From positions 3,720,001 to 3,784,000 of the forward strand of contig NZ_CP149994.1 in NCBI RefSeq assembly GCF_051307055.1: a stretch of 64,000 nucleotides of DNA. The letters run 5' to 3'. Within the stretch, counting starts at the first letter, position 1. The number at the start of each line of letters is the position of its first letter. Positions 55,279-63,482 of this stretch are shown here, piece by piece. Origin of the DNA: Dryocola sp051307055. Its GTDB lineage: Bacteria; Pseudomonadota; Gammaproteobacteria; Enterobacterales; Enterobacteriaceae. The notes below the pieces were generated by a model, which was not told the DNA's origin, made no database searches, and saw nothing but the letters and a program-made list of their open reading frames with translations. A program made the position numbers and the translations under genes.

Positions 55279-56850
55279 ATGTCAGACATCGAAATTAGGC
55301 AGCAACCGCCGACGGCCTTTTATATTAAAGTTCATGAAGCCGATAACGTTGCCATTATTGTTAACGACAATGGACTGAAATCAGGCGCGCAGTTTGCGGA
55401 TGGACTGACGTTAGTCGAGCATATCCCGCAGGGCCATAAAGTCGCGCTGGTCGCCATTCCTGCTGGTGGCGCAATTATTCGCTACGGCGAAACGATCGGC
55501 TATGCGGCGCGTGACATTCTGCAGGGCAGCTGGATCGATGAATCATTGGTGGCCCTGCCCGAAGCGCCGCCGCTGCATACGCTGCCATTGGCCACGAAGG
55601 TACCGGAGCCGCTGCCAAAACTTGAAGGTTACACTTTTGAAGGCTATCGCAACGCAGACGGCAGCGTCGGCACTAAAAATCTCCTCGGCATCACTACCAG
55701 CGTGCACTGCGTCGCAGGCGTTGTGGACTACGTTATCAAAATCATTGAGCGCGACTTACTGCCCCGCTATCCGAACGTGGACGGCGTGGTGGGACTGAAT
55801 CACCTTTACGGCTGCGGGGTGGCCATTAACGCCCCGGCCGCGGCGATCCCTATCCGCACCATCCACAATATCGCTCTGAACCCGAACTTCGGCGGCGAAG
55901 TGATGGTAGTTGGCCTCGGCTGTGAAAAACTCCAGCCGGAACGCCTGCTGGCAGGTAACGAAGATGTCCAGGCTATTTCACCAGCCGAAGCCAGCATTGT
56001 ACGTCTGCAGGATGAACATCACGTCGGCTTTAAATCGATGGTGGATGATATCCTGGCCGTTGCGGAACGCCATTTGCAAAAACTCAACCAGCGACAGCGG
56101 GAAACCTGTCCGGCATCAGAACTGGTCATCGGTATGCAGTGCGGCGGCAGCGATGCGTTCTCAGGTGTGACGGCTAATCCGGCCGTTGGCTATGCCTCCG
56201 ATCTTTTGGTGCGCTGCGGCGCCACGGTGATGTTCTCTGAAGTCACTGAGGTCCGTGACGCCATTCATCTGCTAACCCCGCGGGCCATTAACGAAGAAGT
56301 AGGAAAACGCCTGCTCGAAGAGATGGAATGGTACGACAACTATCTGGACATGGGTAAAACCGATCGCAGCGCCAACCCGTCACCGGGCAACAAAAAAGGC
56401 GGGCTGGCAAACGTGGTGGAAAAAGCCCTTGGCTCCATCGCTAAATCAGGCCAGAGCGCGATTGTGGAAGTGCTTTCACCAGGCCTGCGCCCCACTAAAC
56501 GCGGTCTGATTTACGCGGCCACGCCGGCAAGTGATTTCGTGTGCGGCACCCAGCAGGTCGCTTCTGGTATCACCTTGCAGGTCTTCACCACCGGGCGCGG
56601 CACGCCATACGGCCTGTTGGCCGTACCGGTTATTAAAATGGCAACCCACAACGCGCTGGCAAACCGTTGGCACGATCTGATGGACATTAACGCGGGCACC
56701 ATCGCCACCGGCGAGGCCACCATTGAAGATGTGGGCTGGGAGCTGTTTAAATTAATTCTTGATGTCGCAAGCGGCCGTAAGAAAACCTTTTCCGATCGAT
56801 GGGGATTGCACAACGCGCTGGCGGTATTTAATCCTGCACCGGTAACCTGA
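55279..56850 (+). CDS. garD: Galactarate dehydratase GarD
   Basis: It dehydrates meso-galactarate to 5-keto-4-deoxy-D-glucarate. The 523-residue protein equals K-12 GarD in length: an N-terminal SAF-type domain (about 1-100) precedes the UxaA/altronate-dehydratase-like domain with YGCGVAINAP, MQCGGSDAFSGVTANPA and TPASDFVCGTQQVASG. The metal-binding Cys/His residues lie in these blocks. The ribosome-binding site is ggagaag. It is divergent from garL-garR-garK. Confidence 0.97.
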   Translation: MSDIEIRQQPPTAFYIKVHEADNVAIIVNDNGLKSGAQFADGLTLVEHIPQGHKVALVAIPAGGAIIRYGETIGYAARDILQGSWIDESLVALPEAPPLHTLPLATKVPEPLPKLEGYTFEGYRNADGSVGTKNLLGITTSVHCVAGVVDYVIKIIERDLLPRYPNVDGVVGLNHLYGCGVAINAPAAAIPIRTIHNIALNPNFGGEVMVVGLGCEKLQPERLLAGNEDVQAISPAEASIVRLQDEHHVGFKSMVDDILAVAERHLQKLNQRQRETCPASELVIGMQCGGSDAFSGVTANPAVGYASDLLVRCGATVMFSEVTEVRDAIHLLTPRAINEEVGKRLLEEMEWYDNYLDMGKTDRSANPSPGNKKGGLANVVEKALGSIAKSGQSAIVEVLSPGLRPTKRGLIYAATPASDFVCGTQQVASGITLQVFTTGRGTPYGLLAVPVIKMATHNALANRWHDLMDINAGTIATGEATIEDVGWELFKLILDVASGRKKTFSDRWGLHNALAVFNPAPVT

Positions 56851-56867
56851 TCTTTGAAAAACAAGCA

Positions 56868-56903
56868 TCCGGCGGGTAGCACAGGCTTACCCGCCTTCCG
56901 GGA
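56868..56903. repeat. REP-like unit after garD
   Basis: The unit atccggcgggtagcacaggc followed by ttacccgccttccgg is an imperfect palindrome of the same class as 17-89 and 10390-10472. It lies 18 bases past the garD stop and may serve as the transcript end. Confidence 0.55.
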
Positions 56904-56942
56904 ATAGCCTTACGTCCTTATTCAGCTTTCTCCGATCGTCTG

Positions 56943-57122
56943 CTAAACAATATACTCAAGGAGCTGACGCCAGGTAGCCAGCGTCAGGACATCATCTTCC
57001 CGTTCAGGGCGATTAACCTGGGTCGCCATCAACTCTTTATTCGCCAGCGGCTTTCCCGATAGAAGTATCTCCAGCGCTACGGCCCCTCTGCCAGCAAGCC
57101 TCCGCGGCGGAAAAGTTCGCTG
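56943..57122 (-). pseudogene. C-terminal remnant of an unidentified gene
   Basis: An open stretch of 59 codons without a start codon, bounded upstream by a TGA (57123-57125). The last 47 residues look like real coding sequence (GAVALEILLSGKPLANKELM, then ATQVNRPEREDDVLTLATWR and QLLEYIV at the stop), with codon use like its neighbours. The first 12 residues do not, suggesting a frameshift. The ALEILLSGKPL pattern resembles the C-terminal part of LacI/RbsB-type sugar-binding proteins, but I cannot name the family. Confidence 0.4.
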
Positions 57123-57810
57123 TCAGCAAGCCGTTTTCCTGCTGTGGGTAATTTTTTACAGATTCCAGAAACATTTTACATCACCTTGATTGACACTATT
57201 TATCAAACGCAGCTTTAAAAAACATTCAACAGAATAAAGTAGAAGGTCTTCGATAAATGTCCAGCCGCACGGATTGCCTCTGATTCTCCTGCCGCAAATT
57301 CATTAGCAAAGTAACTGTAAGGAGGTAATCCAGAGGTGCTATTTTTCGCCCAACTTACTAAATTATTTGATTTAACCCGCTAAAATTAATGCATCGCTGA
57401 TTAATAATCGATCGCCATCCTTAGAATTATGATACTCATCCCTCTGAAATAATTAAGAATAATCTATGCATTGAGAAAGATCATTCGTGTTTTACCTGCC
57501 GCCGTTTTTTTGTTGTAATTTTGATCAAAATAAATAGCTTCAGAAAAAGTGGCTAGAATAGCCTTTTGAAAAATAAGAATATTATTAAAAAATTAAAGTT
57601 TTTACTCATTTTCAATAGCTTGAGAAATTAGGATGGTCTACGCTATAAGTTATCGCCTATTAAGCATAAGGGTATCATCTGTAACGATTCATTGAAGCAT
57701 AAGCATTGCGAATTTATTGACTGACATTACCCTTCGTTCACAGGATTTTATATCTTGCGATATCTTTCGCATTCAATATCTGCCGCTTAATTTTCGCCCT
57801 GGAGAAGTAT
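57123..57810. other. AT-rich accessory interval without recognised genes
   Basis: This stretch is visibly richer in A and T than its flanks, as is common for H-NS-bound, laterally acquired DNA. It contains the candidate small ORF at 57336-57383, a TTTTGATCAAAA palindrome at 57519-57530, and presumably the promoter of the 118-residue ORF. In K-12 the corresponding garD-agaR interval contains prlF-yhaV; neither is present here. Confidence 0.6.
57336..57383 (+). CDS. Candidate 15-codon small ORF with strong Shine-Dalgarno
   Basis: GTG at 57336 follows aaggaggt (319-326 of this kilobase) at 9 bases and encodes MLFFAQLTKLFDLTR before TAA. The Shine-Dalgarno is the best possible match to the 16S anti-SD, and is the only coding evidence. 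No homologue is recognised and there is no downstream gene close enough to be attenuated. It may be chance. Confidence 0.25.
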   Translation: MLFFAQLTKLFDLTR

Positions 57811-58167
57811 ATGAAATGGACTGTAATTGATTCTTTAATAAGCCCCACAACGGGAACCGCTTTCTCTTGTATTGTTTCCTGTCGCGAATTAAAACTTATG
57901 CTTTGGTATAAAGCATCACATCTGATGATGCCGGGCGATGAAATAGTGACCAGCAATTTAGGCCTGTTTATTAACGGGCAGATAAGCCAATTAACGATGT
58001 GCAACGTCATTCCCTTCAATGCCACGCTCTGGCGCACCATGCTTGCACAGTCTGACTGTCCCGGAAATGCAGAAGTTAAGCCAGCCCGATGTGACTTCGA
58101 GGGAAAATGCCGCTTAAAGAAATGCCCTTTCGGGCTTGATAAAGCCCCTCCTCAACTCTCCTCGTAG
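57811..58167 (+). CDS. Hypothetical protein with Cys-rich C terminus
   Basis: A 118-residue protein that I do not recognise. ATG 57811 has a strong ggagaag ribosome-binding site at 6 bases, which supports it as real. The first 75 residues are mixed hydrophobic without a signal peptide; the C-terminal part has cysteines at 83, 94, 100 and 105 among basic residues (ARCDFEGKCRLKKCPFG), spaced as C-x10-C-x5-C-x4-C and suggestive of metal binding. It sits alone in the AT-rich garD-agaR interval and converges on agaR. A regulatory or accessory role is possible, but no function is assigned. Confidence 0.6.
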   Translation: MKWTVIDSLISPTTGTAFSCIVSCRELKLMLWYKASHLMMPGDEIVTSNLGLFINGQISQLTMCNVIPFNATLWRTMLAQSDCPGNAEVKPARCDFEGKCRLKKCPFGLDKAPPQLSS

Positions 58168-58237
58168 GGAGAAGACAGGCTACCCGGAAAAGAACGGGAG
58201 ACGCTCAGCGGCTTTCAGCGGCCGAGCGTAATCAACG

Positions 58238-59044
58238 TCATTCCACAACTACCACATCAATACCAGCCCTGCGCAGCCCGTTCAGGCATTCTTCCGGAAT
58301 GCCGGTATCGGTAATAACCATATGAATGCGTTGCGTATCAATAATCTTATGCAGGCTGGAACGATTAAATTTGCTGGAATCCGTCACCACGATAACCCGC
58401 TCCGCCACTTCGCACATCCGTCGATTAAGGCGAGCTTCATCTTCGTTGTGGGTGCTGACGCCACGCTCAAGATCGATGGCGTCCACGCCAAGGAATAGCT
58501 TATCAAAGTGATAGTTTTGCAAAGACTGGTCGGCCTGATCGCCATAAAAAGAAAGGGACTGACGGCGTAAATGCCCGCCCGTCATCAGCAGCTCAACGCC
58601 TTCGGCCTCAAGCAAAGCGTTCGCGACGTTCATGCCGTTGGTCATGGCGATCACGTCCTTATGGTTGCGCATATGGCGCGCAATTTCATAAGTGGTGGTG
58701 CCTGAATCCAGAATAACGCGGTCCCCCGGCTGAATAAGTTCGGCTGCGGCATATGCAATACTGCGTTTGCTGGACGCATTAAGGGAACTTTTATCGGCAA
58801 TCGTCTGTTCCGTAACGGAAACGTTGACTTCATTCAGCAGCGCGCCGCCGTAGGCACGCATAGCGATACCCTGCTTTTCCAGAAAAGCCAGATCGTTACG
58901 GATGGTGACGGTGGAAACACCAAAAAATAAGGCCAGATCGTTAACCTGAACGCTACCCTGCTGGCGTAGACGTTGAATGATATTTTCCCTGCGTTCACTG
59001 GTACCGCTCATTCTCTTTTCCTGATTTAACTCTACGTTGCCCAT
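58238..59044 (-). CDS. agaR: DeoR-family repressor AgaR of the aga regulon
   Basis: A 268-residue DeoR/GlpR-type repressor. The N-terminal helix-turn-helix is RRENIIQRLRQQGSVQVNDLALFFGVSTVTIRNDLAFLEKQG; the C-terminal DeoR sensor domain contains VILDSGTTTYEIA and LFLGVDAIDLERG. It represses amino-sugar genes until GalN/GalNAc-derived phosphosugar is present. The ATG at 59044 gives the K-12 length (269); an in-frame ATG at 59011 has a better aggaaaagag site. It is divergent from kbaZ, with AgaR boxes between. Confidence 0.94.
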   Translation of the reverse strand: MGNVELNQEKRMSGTSERRENIIQRLRQQGSVQVNDLALFFGVSTVTIRNDLAFLEKQGIAMRAYGGALLNEVNVSVTEQTIADKSSLNASSKRSIAYAAAELIQPGDRVILDSGTTTYEIARHMRNHKDVIAMTNGMNVANALLEAEGVELLMTGGHLRRQSLSFYGDQADQSLQNYHFDKLFLGVDAIDLERGVSTHNEDEARLNRRMCEVAERVIVVTDSSKFNRSSLHKIIDTQRIHMVITDTGIPEECLNGLRRAGIDVVVVE

Positions 59045-59068
59045 AACTGTAAGCCTTTTTCGAAGCCG

Positions 59069-59272
59069 ATGCTTTCGTTTCGTTATCTTTTTTGCCTGTT
59101 TACCCCAAGTGATGGTCTCGACGCAAGCGCTTCTTCTCGTCAATCATACGGGATTCTGCCCTTCTCCGTCTTTCATTAGCTTTCTTTTGCGAAGCAGATC
59201 GAAAAAACAAAACCTTTCTATCACTTTTTTATGAAAAGTAATACATCATCAAAAGAAATAAAACGGAAGATT
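59069..59272. promoter_or_regulatory. AgaR operators between agaR and kbaZ
   Basis: Three sequences fit the known AgaR core TTTCRTTTYRTTTYNYTT. They are 59069-59092 on the plus strand (TTTCGTTTCGTTATCTTTTT, about one core mismatch), 59167-59190 on the plus strand (TTTCATTAGCTTTCTTTTG, three mismatches) and 59249-59272 on the minus strand (TTCCGTTTTATTTCTTTTG, one mismatch). They should control both agaR and the kbaZ-agaF promoter. Confidence 0.7.
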
Positions 59273-59303
59273 ACTCGCAGATAAAAACTCACAGGAGAAG
59301 GAA

Positions 59304-60584
59304 GTGAAACTACTGACCGACCAGATAGCAATACATAAACAGGGTGCGCCATGCGGGATCTTTGCCGTCTGCTCAGCGCATCCGCTCGTTCTGGAAGCAG
59401 CCCTGCGCTACGCCTGCGACAAGCAAATTCTTCTGCTGATTGAAGCGACGTCGAACCAGGTCGATCAATACGGCGGCTATACCGGCATGACGCCGATGGC
59501 CTTTCGCGACTTTCTCCTGGAAATGGCGGACAAGCACGGCTTCCCGCGAGAAAACCTGATTTTTGGAGGAGACCACCTTGGACCAAACCGCTGGCAGTCT
59601 GAACCTGCGCCACAGGCGATGGAAAAAGCTCAGGAGCTGATTAAAAGCTACGTAGCGGCAGGTTTTAAAAAAATTCACCTTGATTGCAGCATGTCCTGCA
59701 GCGGCGATCCTGTTCCGTTAACCGATGAAATCGTCGCCCAGCGCGCTGCATTACTGGCGAAAGTGGCGGAACAAACCTGCAGTGAACACTTTGCGATTAG
59801 CGATCTGGTCTATGTTATTGGCACCGAGGTGCCGGTTCCCGGCGGGGCCCATGAAGCCTTAACCACGCTGGCGGTAACCTCCCCCGAAGCCGCACGTAAA
59901 ACGTTAAAAGCGCATCAGCAGGCTTTCGAAGCGCAGGAGCTGAATGCCGCCTGGGAGCGGGTAATCGCGCTGGTTGTCCAGCCCGGCGTTGAATTCGATA
60001 ACGCAAACGTTATTGACTATAAAAGAGAAAAAGCTCAGGCGCTGAGCAAGACAATCGAAGCCGAGGAGAACCTGGTATTCGAAGCGCATTCAACCGACTA
60101 CCAGACGCCAGCGGCCTTACGTGAGCTTGTTGCAGACCATTTCGCCATTCTGAAAGTGGGGCCAGCGCTCACTTTTGCTTTGCGGGAAACCTTGTTTGCC
60201 CTGGCGGCGATTGAAAAAGAGCTTCTGCCCGAACAACAGCACTCGCATTTGCGCGAAACGCTTGAGCGCGTAATGCTCAATACGCCTGAATACTGGCAAA
60301 GCCATTACGCAGGGGATACAAATGCCCAGCGCCAGGCACGCGGATTCAGTTATTCAGACAGAATTCGTTATTACTGGCCTGACGACCAGGTAGAGCAGAA
60401 AGTTGCTCAGCTTATGGCTAATCTGGAGCGCCAGCCGATTCCTTTACCTCTGCTGAGCCAATATCTCCCGATACAGTGCCAAAAAGTGCGTAAAGGCACC
60501 CTCACGGCCACGCCTCATGAGCTTATTATCGCTAGTATTCAGGAAATTATGCAGCAGTACGACCAGGCATGCCGGGCCGTTTAA
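59304..60584 (+). CDS. kbaZ: Tagatose-1,6-bisphosphate aldolase subunit KbaZ (AgaZ)
   Basis: A non-catalytic partner that stabilises and activates the class II aldolase KbaY. The 426 residues match K-12 KbaZ in length, with CSAHPLVLEAALRYACDK, EATSNQVDQYGGYTGMTP and GGDHLGPNRW. It resembles GatZ too, but the neighbourhood and N terminus favour KbaZ. The start is GTG 59304 behind aggagaagg. The next gene is agaF, so the usual agaV-agaW-agaE genes are absent from this place. Confidence 0.93.
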   Translation: MKLLTDQIAIHKQGAPCGIFAVCSAHPLVLEAALRYACDKQILLLIEATSNQVDQYGGYTGMTPMAFRDFLLEMADKHGFPRENLIFGGDHLGPNRWQSEPAPQAMEKAQELIKSYVAAGFKKIHLDCSMSCSGDPVPLTDEIVAQRAALLAKVAEQTCSEHFAISDLVYVIGTEVPVPGGAHEALTTLAVTSPEAARKTLKAHQQAFEAQELNAAWERVIALVVQPGVEFDNANVIDYKREKAQALSKTIEAEENLVFEAHSTDYQTPAALRELVADHFAILKVGPALTFALRETLFALAAIEKELLPEQQHSHLRETLERVMLNTPEYWQSHYAGDTNAQRQARGFSYSDRIRYYWPDDQVEQKVAQLMANLERQPIPLPLLSQYLPIQCQKVRKGTLTATPHELIIASIQEIMQQYDQACRAV

Positions 60585-60637
60585 GCCATCAGGCTATCTG
60601 GATGTTTCACGCGCCGTCATCAACAAGGACATACATT

Positions 60638-61075
60638 ATGCTAAGTATCATTCTCTGTGGCCACGGCGGCTTTGCTACCGGGCTTGAAAAAGCAATGCAT
60701 CAAATTGTCGGGCAACAGACGCAGTTTATCGCTATTGATTTCCCCGAAACGTCGACCACGGCGCTTTTGCAAAGTCAGTATGAACAGGCGCTCAGCCAGC
60801 TTGATGAGAGCGAAGGCCTGGTCTTTCTTACCGATCTGCTGGGCGGGACGCCTTTTCGGCTCGCCTCCACGCTCGCCCTGCAAAAAGAAGGGCGGGAAGT
60901 CATCACCGGCACCAATCTACAGCTCTTACTGGAGATGGTGCTTGAGCGCGATGGGCTGACGCCTGAGGCATTTCGCACCGAAGCTCTGGCGTCCGGTCAT
61001 CGGGGCCTGACCAGCCTTGTCGATGAGCTGGCCCGCGACCAAAAGGAAACGGTGCAAACCGAAGACGGCATTTAA
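60638..61075 (+). CDS. agaF: PTS EIIA component AgaF (mannose-family, GalNAc/GalN)
   Basis: A cytosolic mannose-family EIIA (145 residues) carrying phosphate from HPr to the aga EIIB. Phospho-His9 lies in IILCGHGGFATG, and FLTDLLGGTPFRLAS is the second conserved block. ATG 60638 follows aaggac. In E. coli AgaF serves both the GalNAc and the GalN PTS. Its retention here beside kbaZ fits a need for AgaB downstream. It ends before a strong hairpin. Confidence 0.93.
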   Translation: MLSIILCGHGGFATGLEKAMHQIVGQQTQFIAIDFPETSTTALLQSQYEQALSQLDESEGLVFLTDLLGGTPFRLASTLALQKEGREVITGTNLQLLLEMVLERDGLTPEAFRTEALASGHRGLTSLVDELARDQKETVQTEDGI

Positions 61076-61094
61076 CAACCTTTACGTCATCAAC

Positions 61095-61129
61095 CTGTAA
61101 ATCTCCCGCCGGCCCGCGGGGGTTTACAG
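61095..61129 (+). terminator. Hairpin between agaF and agaS
   Basis: Outer arms ctgtaaa/tttacag enclose a GC-rich inner stem (cccgc/cggg), 20 bases after agaF. There is no T run, but it fits the boundary between two transcription units, each having its own AgaR-controlled promoter. Confidence 0.6.
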
Positions 61130-61273
61130 CCTCGCCCCGCTCCTGCCCCCTTCTTTCGTTACGTTGTGGCATTAGCTTCAAAGCCTTCCTTTCCTGCCGC
61201 TTGCTGGCGTAAGCATAAAAAAAAGACATGAGATCTCTTTCACTGTTTTGCACTTTAGCTTTTTTTTTGCATT

Positions 61274-61337
61274 GAATCTTCGTTACCTTTCTTATACAGT
61301 CCATATCAGGCCGCAAAAAGAAATGAAACGAAAGGTG
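61274..61337. promoter_or_regulatory. Two AgaR operators upstream of agaS
   Basis: One lies on the plus strand at 61274-61297 (CTTCGTTACCTTTCTTAT, about three core mismatches to TTTCRTTTYRTTTYNYTT) and one on the minus strand at 61314-61337 (TTTCGTTTCATTTCTTTTTG, a perfect core). Two operators before agaS are also known in E. coli. They define a second AgaR-regulated promoter for agaS-kbaY-agaB. Confidence 0.8.
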
Positions 61338-61396
61338 GAAGACAAAGTATGTCGAAAATATCTTTCGAAGTCTCACCTTCACTTAAGGAATAGGTA

Positions 61397-62563
61397 ATGA
61401 CAGACCTGACCGATCTTGACCTCACAAAAACAAGCACCTGGACAGAAAAAGAAATTCGCCAGCAGCCGGCAATCTGGACCAAAGCCATCAGCCAGCTCGA
61501 AAATCAGCGCGCGGCTATAGATGCGTTCCTGCAGCCTCTGCTGGCAAAAAGCCGACTCAAAATTATTCTTACCGGCGCTGGCACCTCAGCTTTTATTGGC
61601 GAGATGATCGTGCCCTGGCTGAACCGCCAGGTTGCGGCTGAATTTGCTTCCGTGGCTTCTACCGACATTGTCACTAACCCGAAAGATTATTTACCAACGG
61701 AGCGTCCGGTTTTGCTGGTTTCATTTGCGCGCTCCGGCAACAGCCCTGAAAGCGCTGCGGCCGTTGATCTGACCAACCAGTGGGTGCCGGAGAGCTACCA
61801 TCTGGTGATCACCTGCAACGAAGCGGGAAGCCTTTATCAAAACGGCCGTAAAAGCGATAAAACGCTCTGCGTATTGTTGCCGCCTGAAACACACGATCGT
61901 GGCTTCGCCATGACCAGCAGCGTCAGCACAATGATGGCTACCTGCCTTGCCGTGTTTGCGCCACAGCATTTTACTGCACAACGTTTTTCCGCTATCTCGG
62001 AACGCTGCCAGGCGGTGATTTCCGCTCAGGGTGATTTCAGCACGCCCCTGTTTGGCGATCGACCATGGAAGCGCATCGTTTATCTTGGCAACGGCGGCCT
62101 GCAGGGCGCGGCTCGCGAATCAGCCTTAAAAGTGCTGGAGCTGACCGGCGGCAAAATTGCGGCCTTCTATGATTCGGCAACCGGCTTCCGTCACGGGCCA
62201 AAATCGCTGATCGACGGGGAAACGCTGATCGTGCAATTTATTGCCAACCATCCTTACACCCGGCTTTACGATCTCGATTTATTAAAAGAGCTCAGAAGTG
62301 AGAATCACGCTATGGCCGTTGTCGCCATTGCCGATCGCCCTGATAGCGACATTGAAAACGGTGCGCATCTTTATATTCCGGGGCAGAGCCGCTGTGAAGA
62401 TATCGATCTCACGTTCTGCTTCCTGATTTATGCGCAGATCTTCGCTTTACAGGAGTCGTTTAAAGCAGGGCTTCCGCCTGATACGCCATCGGCTAGCGGT
62501 ACGGTGAACCGTGTCGTTCAGGGGGTAATTATTCACCCTTTACTTAACGACGTTGCAGAATAA
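61397..62563 (+). CDS. agaS: Galactosamine-6-phosphate deaminase/isomerase AgaS
   Basis: A SIS-fold enzyme that deaminates D-galactosamine-6-phosphate to tagatose-6-phosphate and ammonia. The 388-residue protein has two SIS domains (about 45-200 and 215-370): ILTGAGTSAFIGEMI, SFARSGNSPES, GNGGLQGAARESALKVLELT and DSATGFRHGPKS. The ribosome-binding site is aaggaata. It heads the second aga operon. Confidence 0.95.
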   Translation: MTDLTDLDLTKTSTWTEKEIRQQPAIWTKAISQLENQRAAIDAFLQPLLAKSRLKIILTGAGTSAFIGEMIVPWLNRQVAAEFASVASTDIVTNPKDYLPTERPVLLVSFARSGNSPESAAAVDLTNQWVPESYHLVITCNEAGSLYQNGRKSDKTLCVLLPPETHDRGFAMTSSVSTMMATCLAVFAPQHFTAQRFSAISERCQAVISAQGDFSTPLFGDRPWKRIVYLGNGGLQGAARESALKVLELTGGKIAAFYDSATGFRHGPKSLIDGETLIVQFIANHPYTRLYDLDLLKELRSENHAMAVVAIADRPDSDIENGAHLYIPGQSRCEDIDLTFCFLIYAQIFALQESFKAGLPPDTPSASGTVNRVVQGVIIHPLLNDVAE

Positions 62564-62596
62564 AAACAGCTTTAAAAGCTACTCAGGGGAAAAGGT

Positions 62597-63469
62597 ATGA
62601 CTATCATTTCAACCAAATATTTATTAGCCGACGCGCAATTAAATCACTACGCCGTACCGGCTTTTAATATTCACAACGCGGAAACTATTCAAGCTATTCT
62701 CGAAGTATGCCAGGAGCTTCAGTCGCCGGTTATCCTGGCCGGTACGCCAGGCACCTTTAAGCATATTCCTTTTAAAGAAATCTATGCGCTATGTGAAGCC
62801 TATTCAGAAACCTTCGCGATGCCGGTGGCGATTCATCTCGATCACCATGAAACCTGGCAGGACATCGCCACCAAAGTCCTCGCAGGCTCACGCAGCGCCA
62901 TGATAGACGGCAGCCATTTTCCCTTTGAAAAAAACGTGAAGCTGGTAAAACAAGTCGTCGATTTCTGTCATCAGCGTGATTGCAGCGTTGAAGCTGAGCT
63001 GGGACGTCTGGGCGGTGTCGAAGACGATATGGAAGTCAGCGATGAAAGCGCATTTCTGACCGATCCGCAGCAGGCCAGGGATTTCGTCGCAAGAACGGGA
63101 ATTGACAGCCTCGCCGTTGCCATCGGTACCGCGCACGGTCTGTATACAAAAACGCCGAAAATCGATTTTGAACGCCTGGCCGAAATACGGAACGTCGTGG
63201 ATATTCCTCTGGTGCTTCATGGTGCCAGCGACGTACCCGATGAGTTTGTCAGACGGGCCATCTCCTTAGGCGTGTGCAAAGTCAACGTCGCCACAGAACT
63301 GAAAATTGCTTTTGCCGATGCGGTTAAACAGTGGTTTAGCACAAACCCGCAGGGCAACGACCCACGCTACTATCTGCGGGTGGGTATGGATGCAATGAAA
63401 GAGGTGGTGCGTGACAAAATTAAAGTCTGTGGCTCATCTAATCGCTTAATCGCGTTCACAAACTCTTAA
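62597..63469 (+). CDS. kbaY: Tagatose-1,6-bisphosphate aldolase catalytic subunit KbaY (AgaY)
   Basis: A class II zinc aldolase that cleaves tagatose-1,6-bisphosphate to dihydroxyacetone phosphate and glyceraldehyde-3-phosphate. The 290 residues (K-12: 286) contain the zinc ligands in HLDHHETW and the later GTAHG and HGASD blocks, and the proton donor region EAELGRLGGVEDD. It works with KbaZ. ATG 62597 has aaaggt; the gene is 33 bases after agaS. Confidence 0.95.
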   Translation: MTIISTKYLLADAQLNHYAVPAFNIHNAETIQAILEVCQELQSPVILAGTPGTFKHIPFKEIYALCEAYSETFAMPVAIHLDHHETWQDIATKVLAGSRSAMIDGSHFPFEKNVKLVKQVVDFCHQRDCSVEAELGRLGGVEDDMEVSDESAFLTDPQQARDFVARTGIDSLAVAIGTAHGLYTKTPKIDFERLAEIRNVVDIPLVLHGASDVPDEFVRRAISLGVCKVNVATELKIAFADAVKQWFSTNPQGNDPRYYLRVGMDAMKEVVRDKIKVCGSSNRLIAFTNS

Positions 63470-63482
63470 AAGCGAGGTGCTT

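Noticed and set aside
57317..57330. Fragment of a 16S rRNA gene (gtaaggaggtaatcc resembles the complement of the 16S 3' end)
   Set aside because: The similarity stops after about 15 bases on both sides, as expected for a strong Shine-Dalgarno sequence rather than an rRNA remnant.
57519..57530. TTTTGATCAAAA palindrome as an FNR or CRP site
   Set aside because: The half-sites abut without the 4-base (FNR) or 6-base (CRP) spacer required. It may simply be AT-rich chance.
57738..58040. 100-codon minus-strand frame overlapping the 118-residue ORF
   Set aside because: It has no good ribosome-binding site on that strand, while the plus-strand frame has ggagaag at 6 bases. Only one of the two can be the main product.
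59304..60584. Annotating kbaZ as gatZ
   Set aside because: Neighbouring agaR, agaF, agaS and agaB and the closer match to KbaZ in the N-terminal third place it in the aga pathway.
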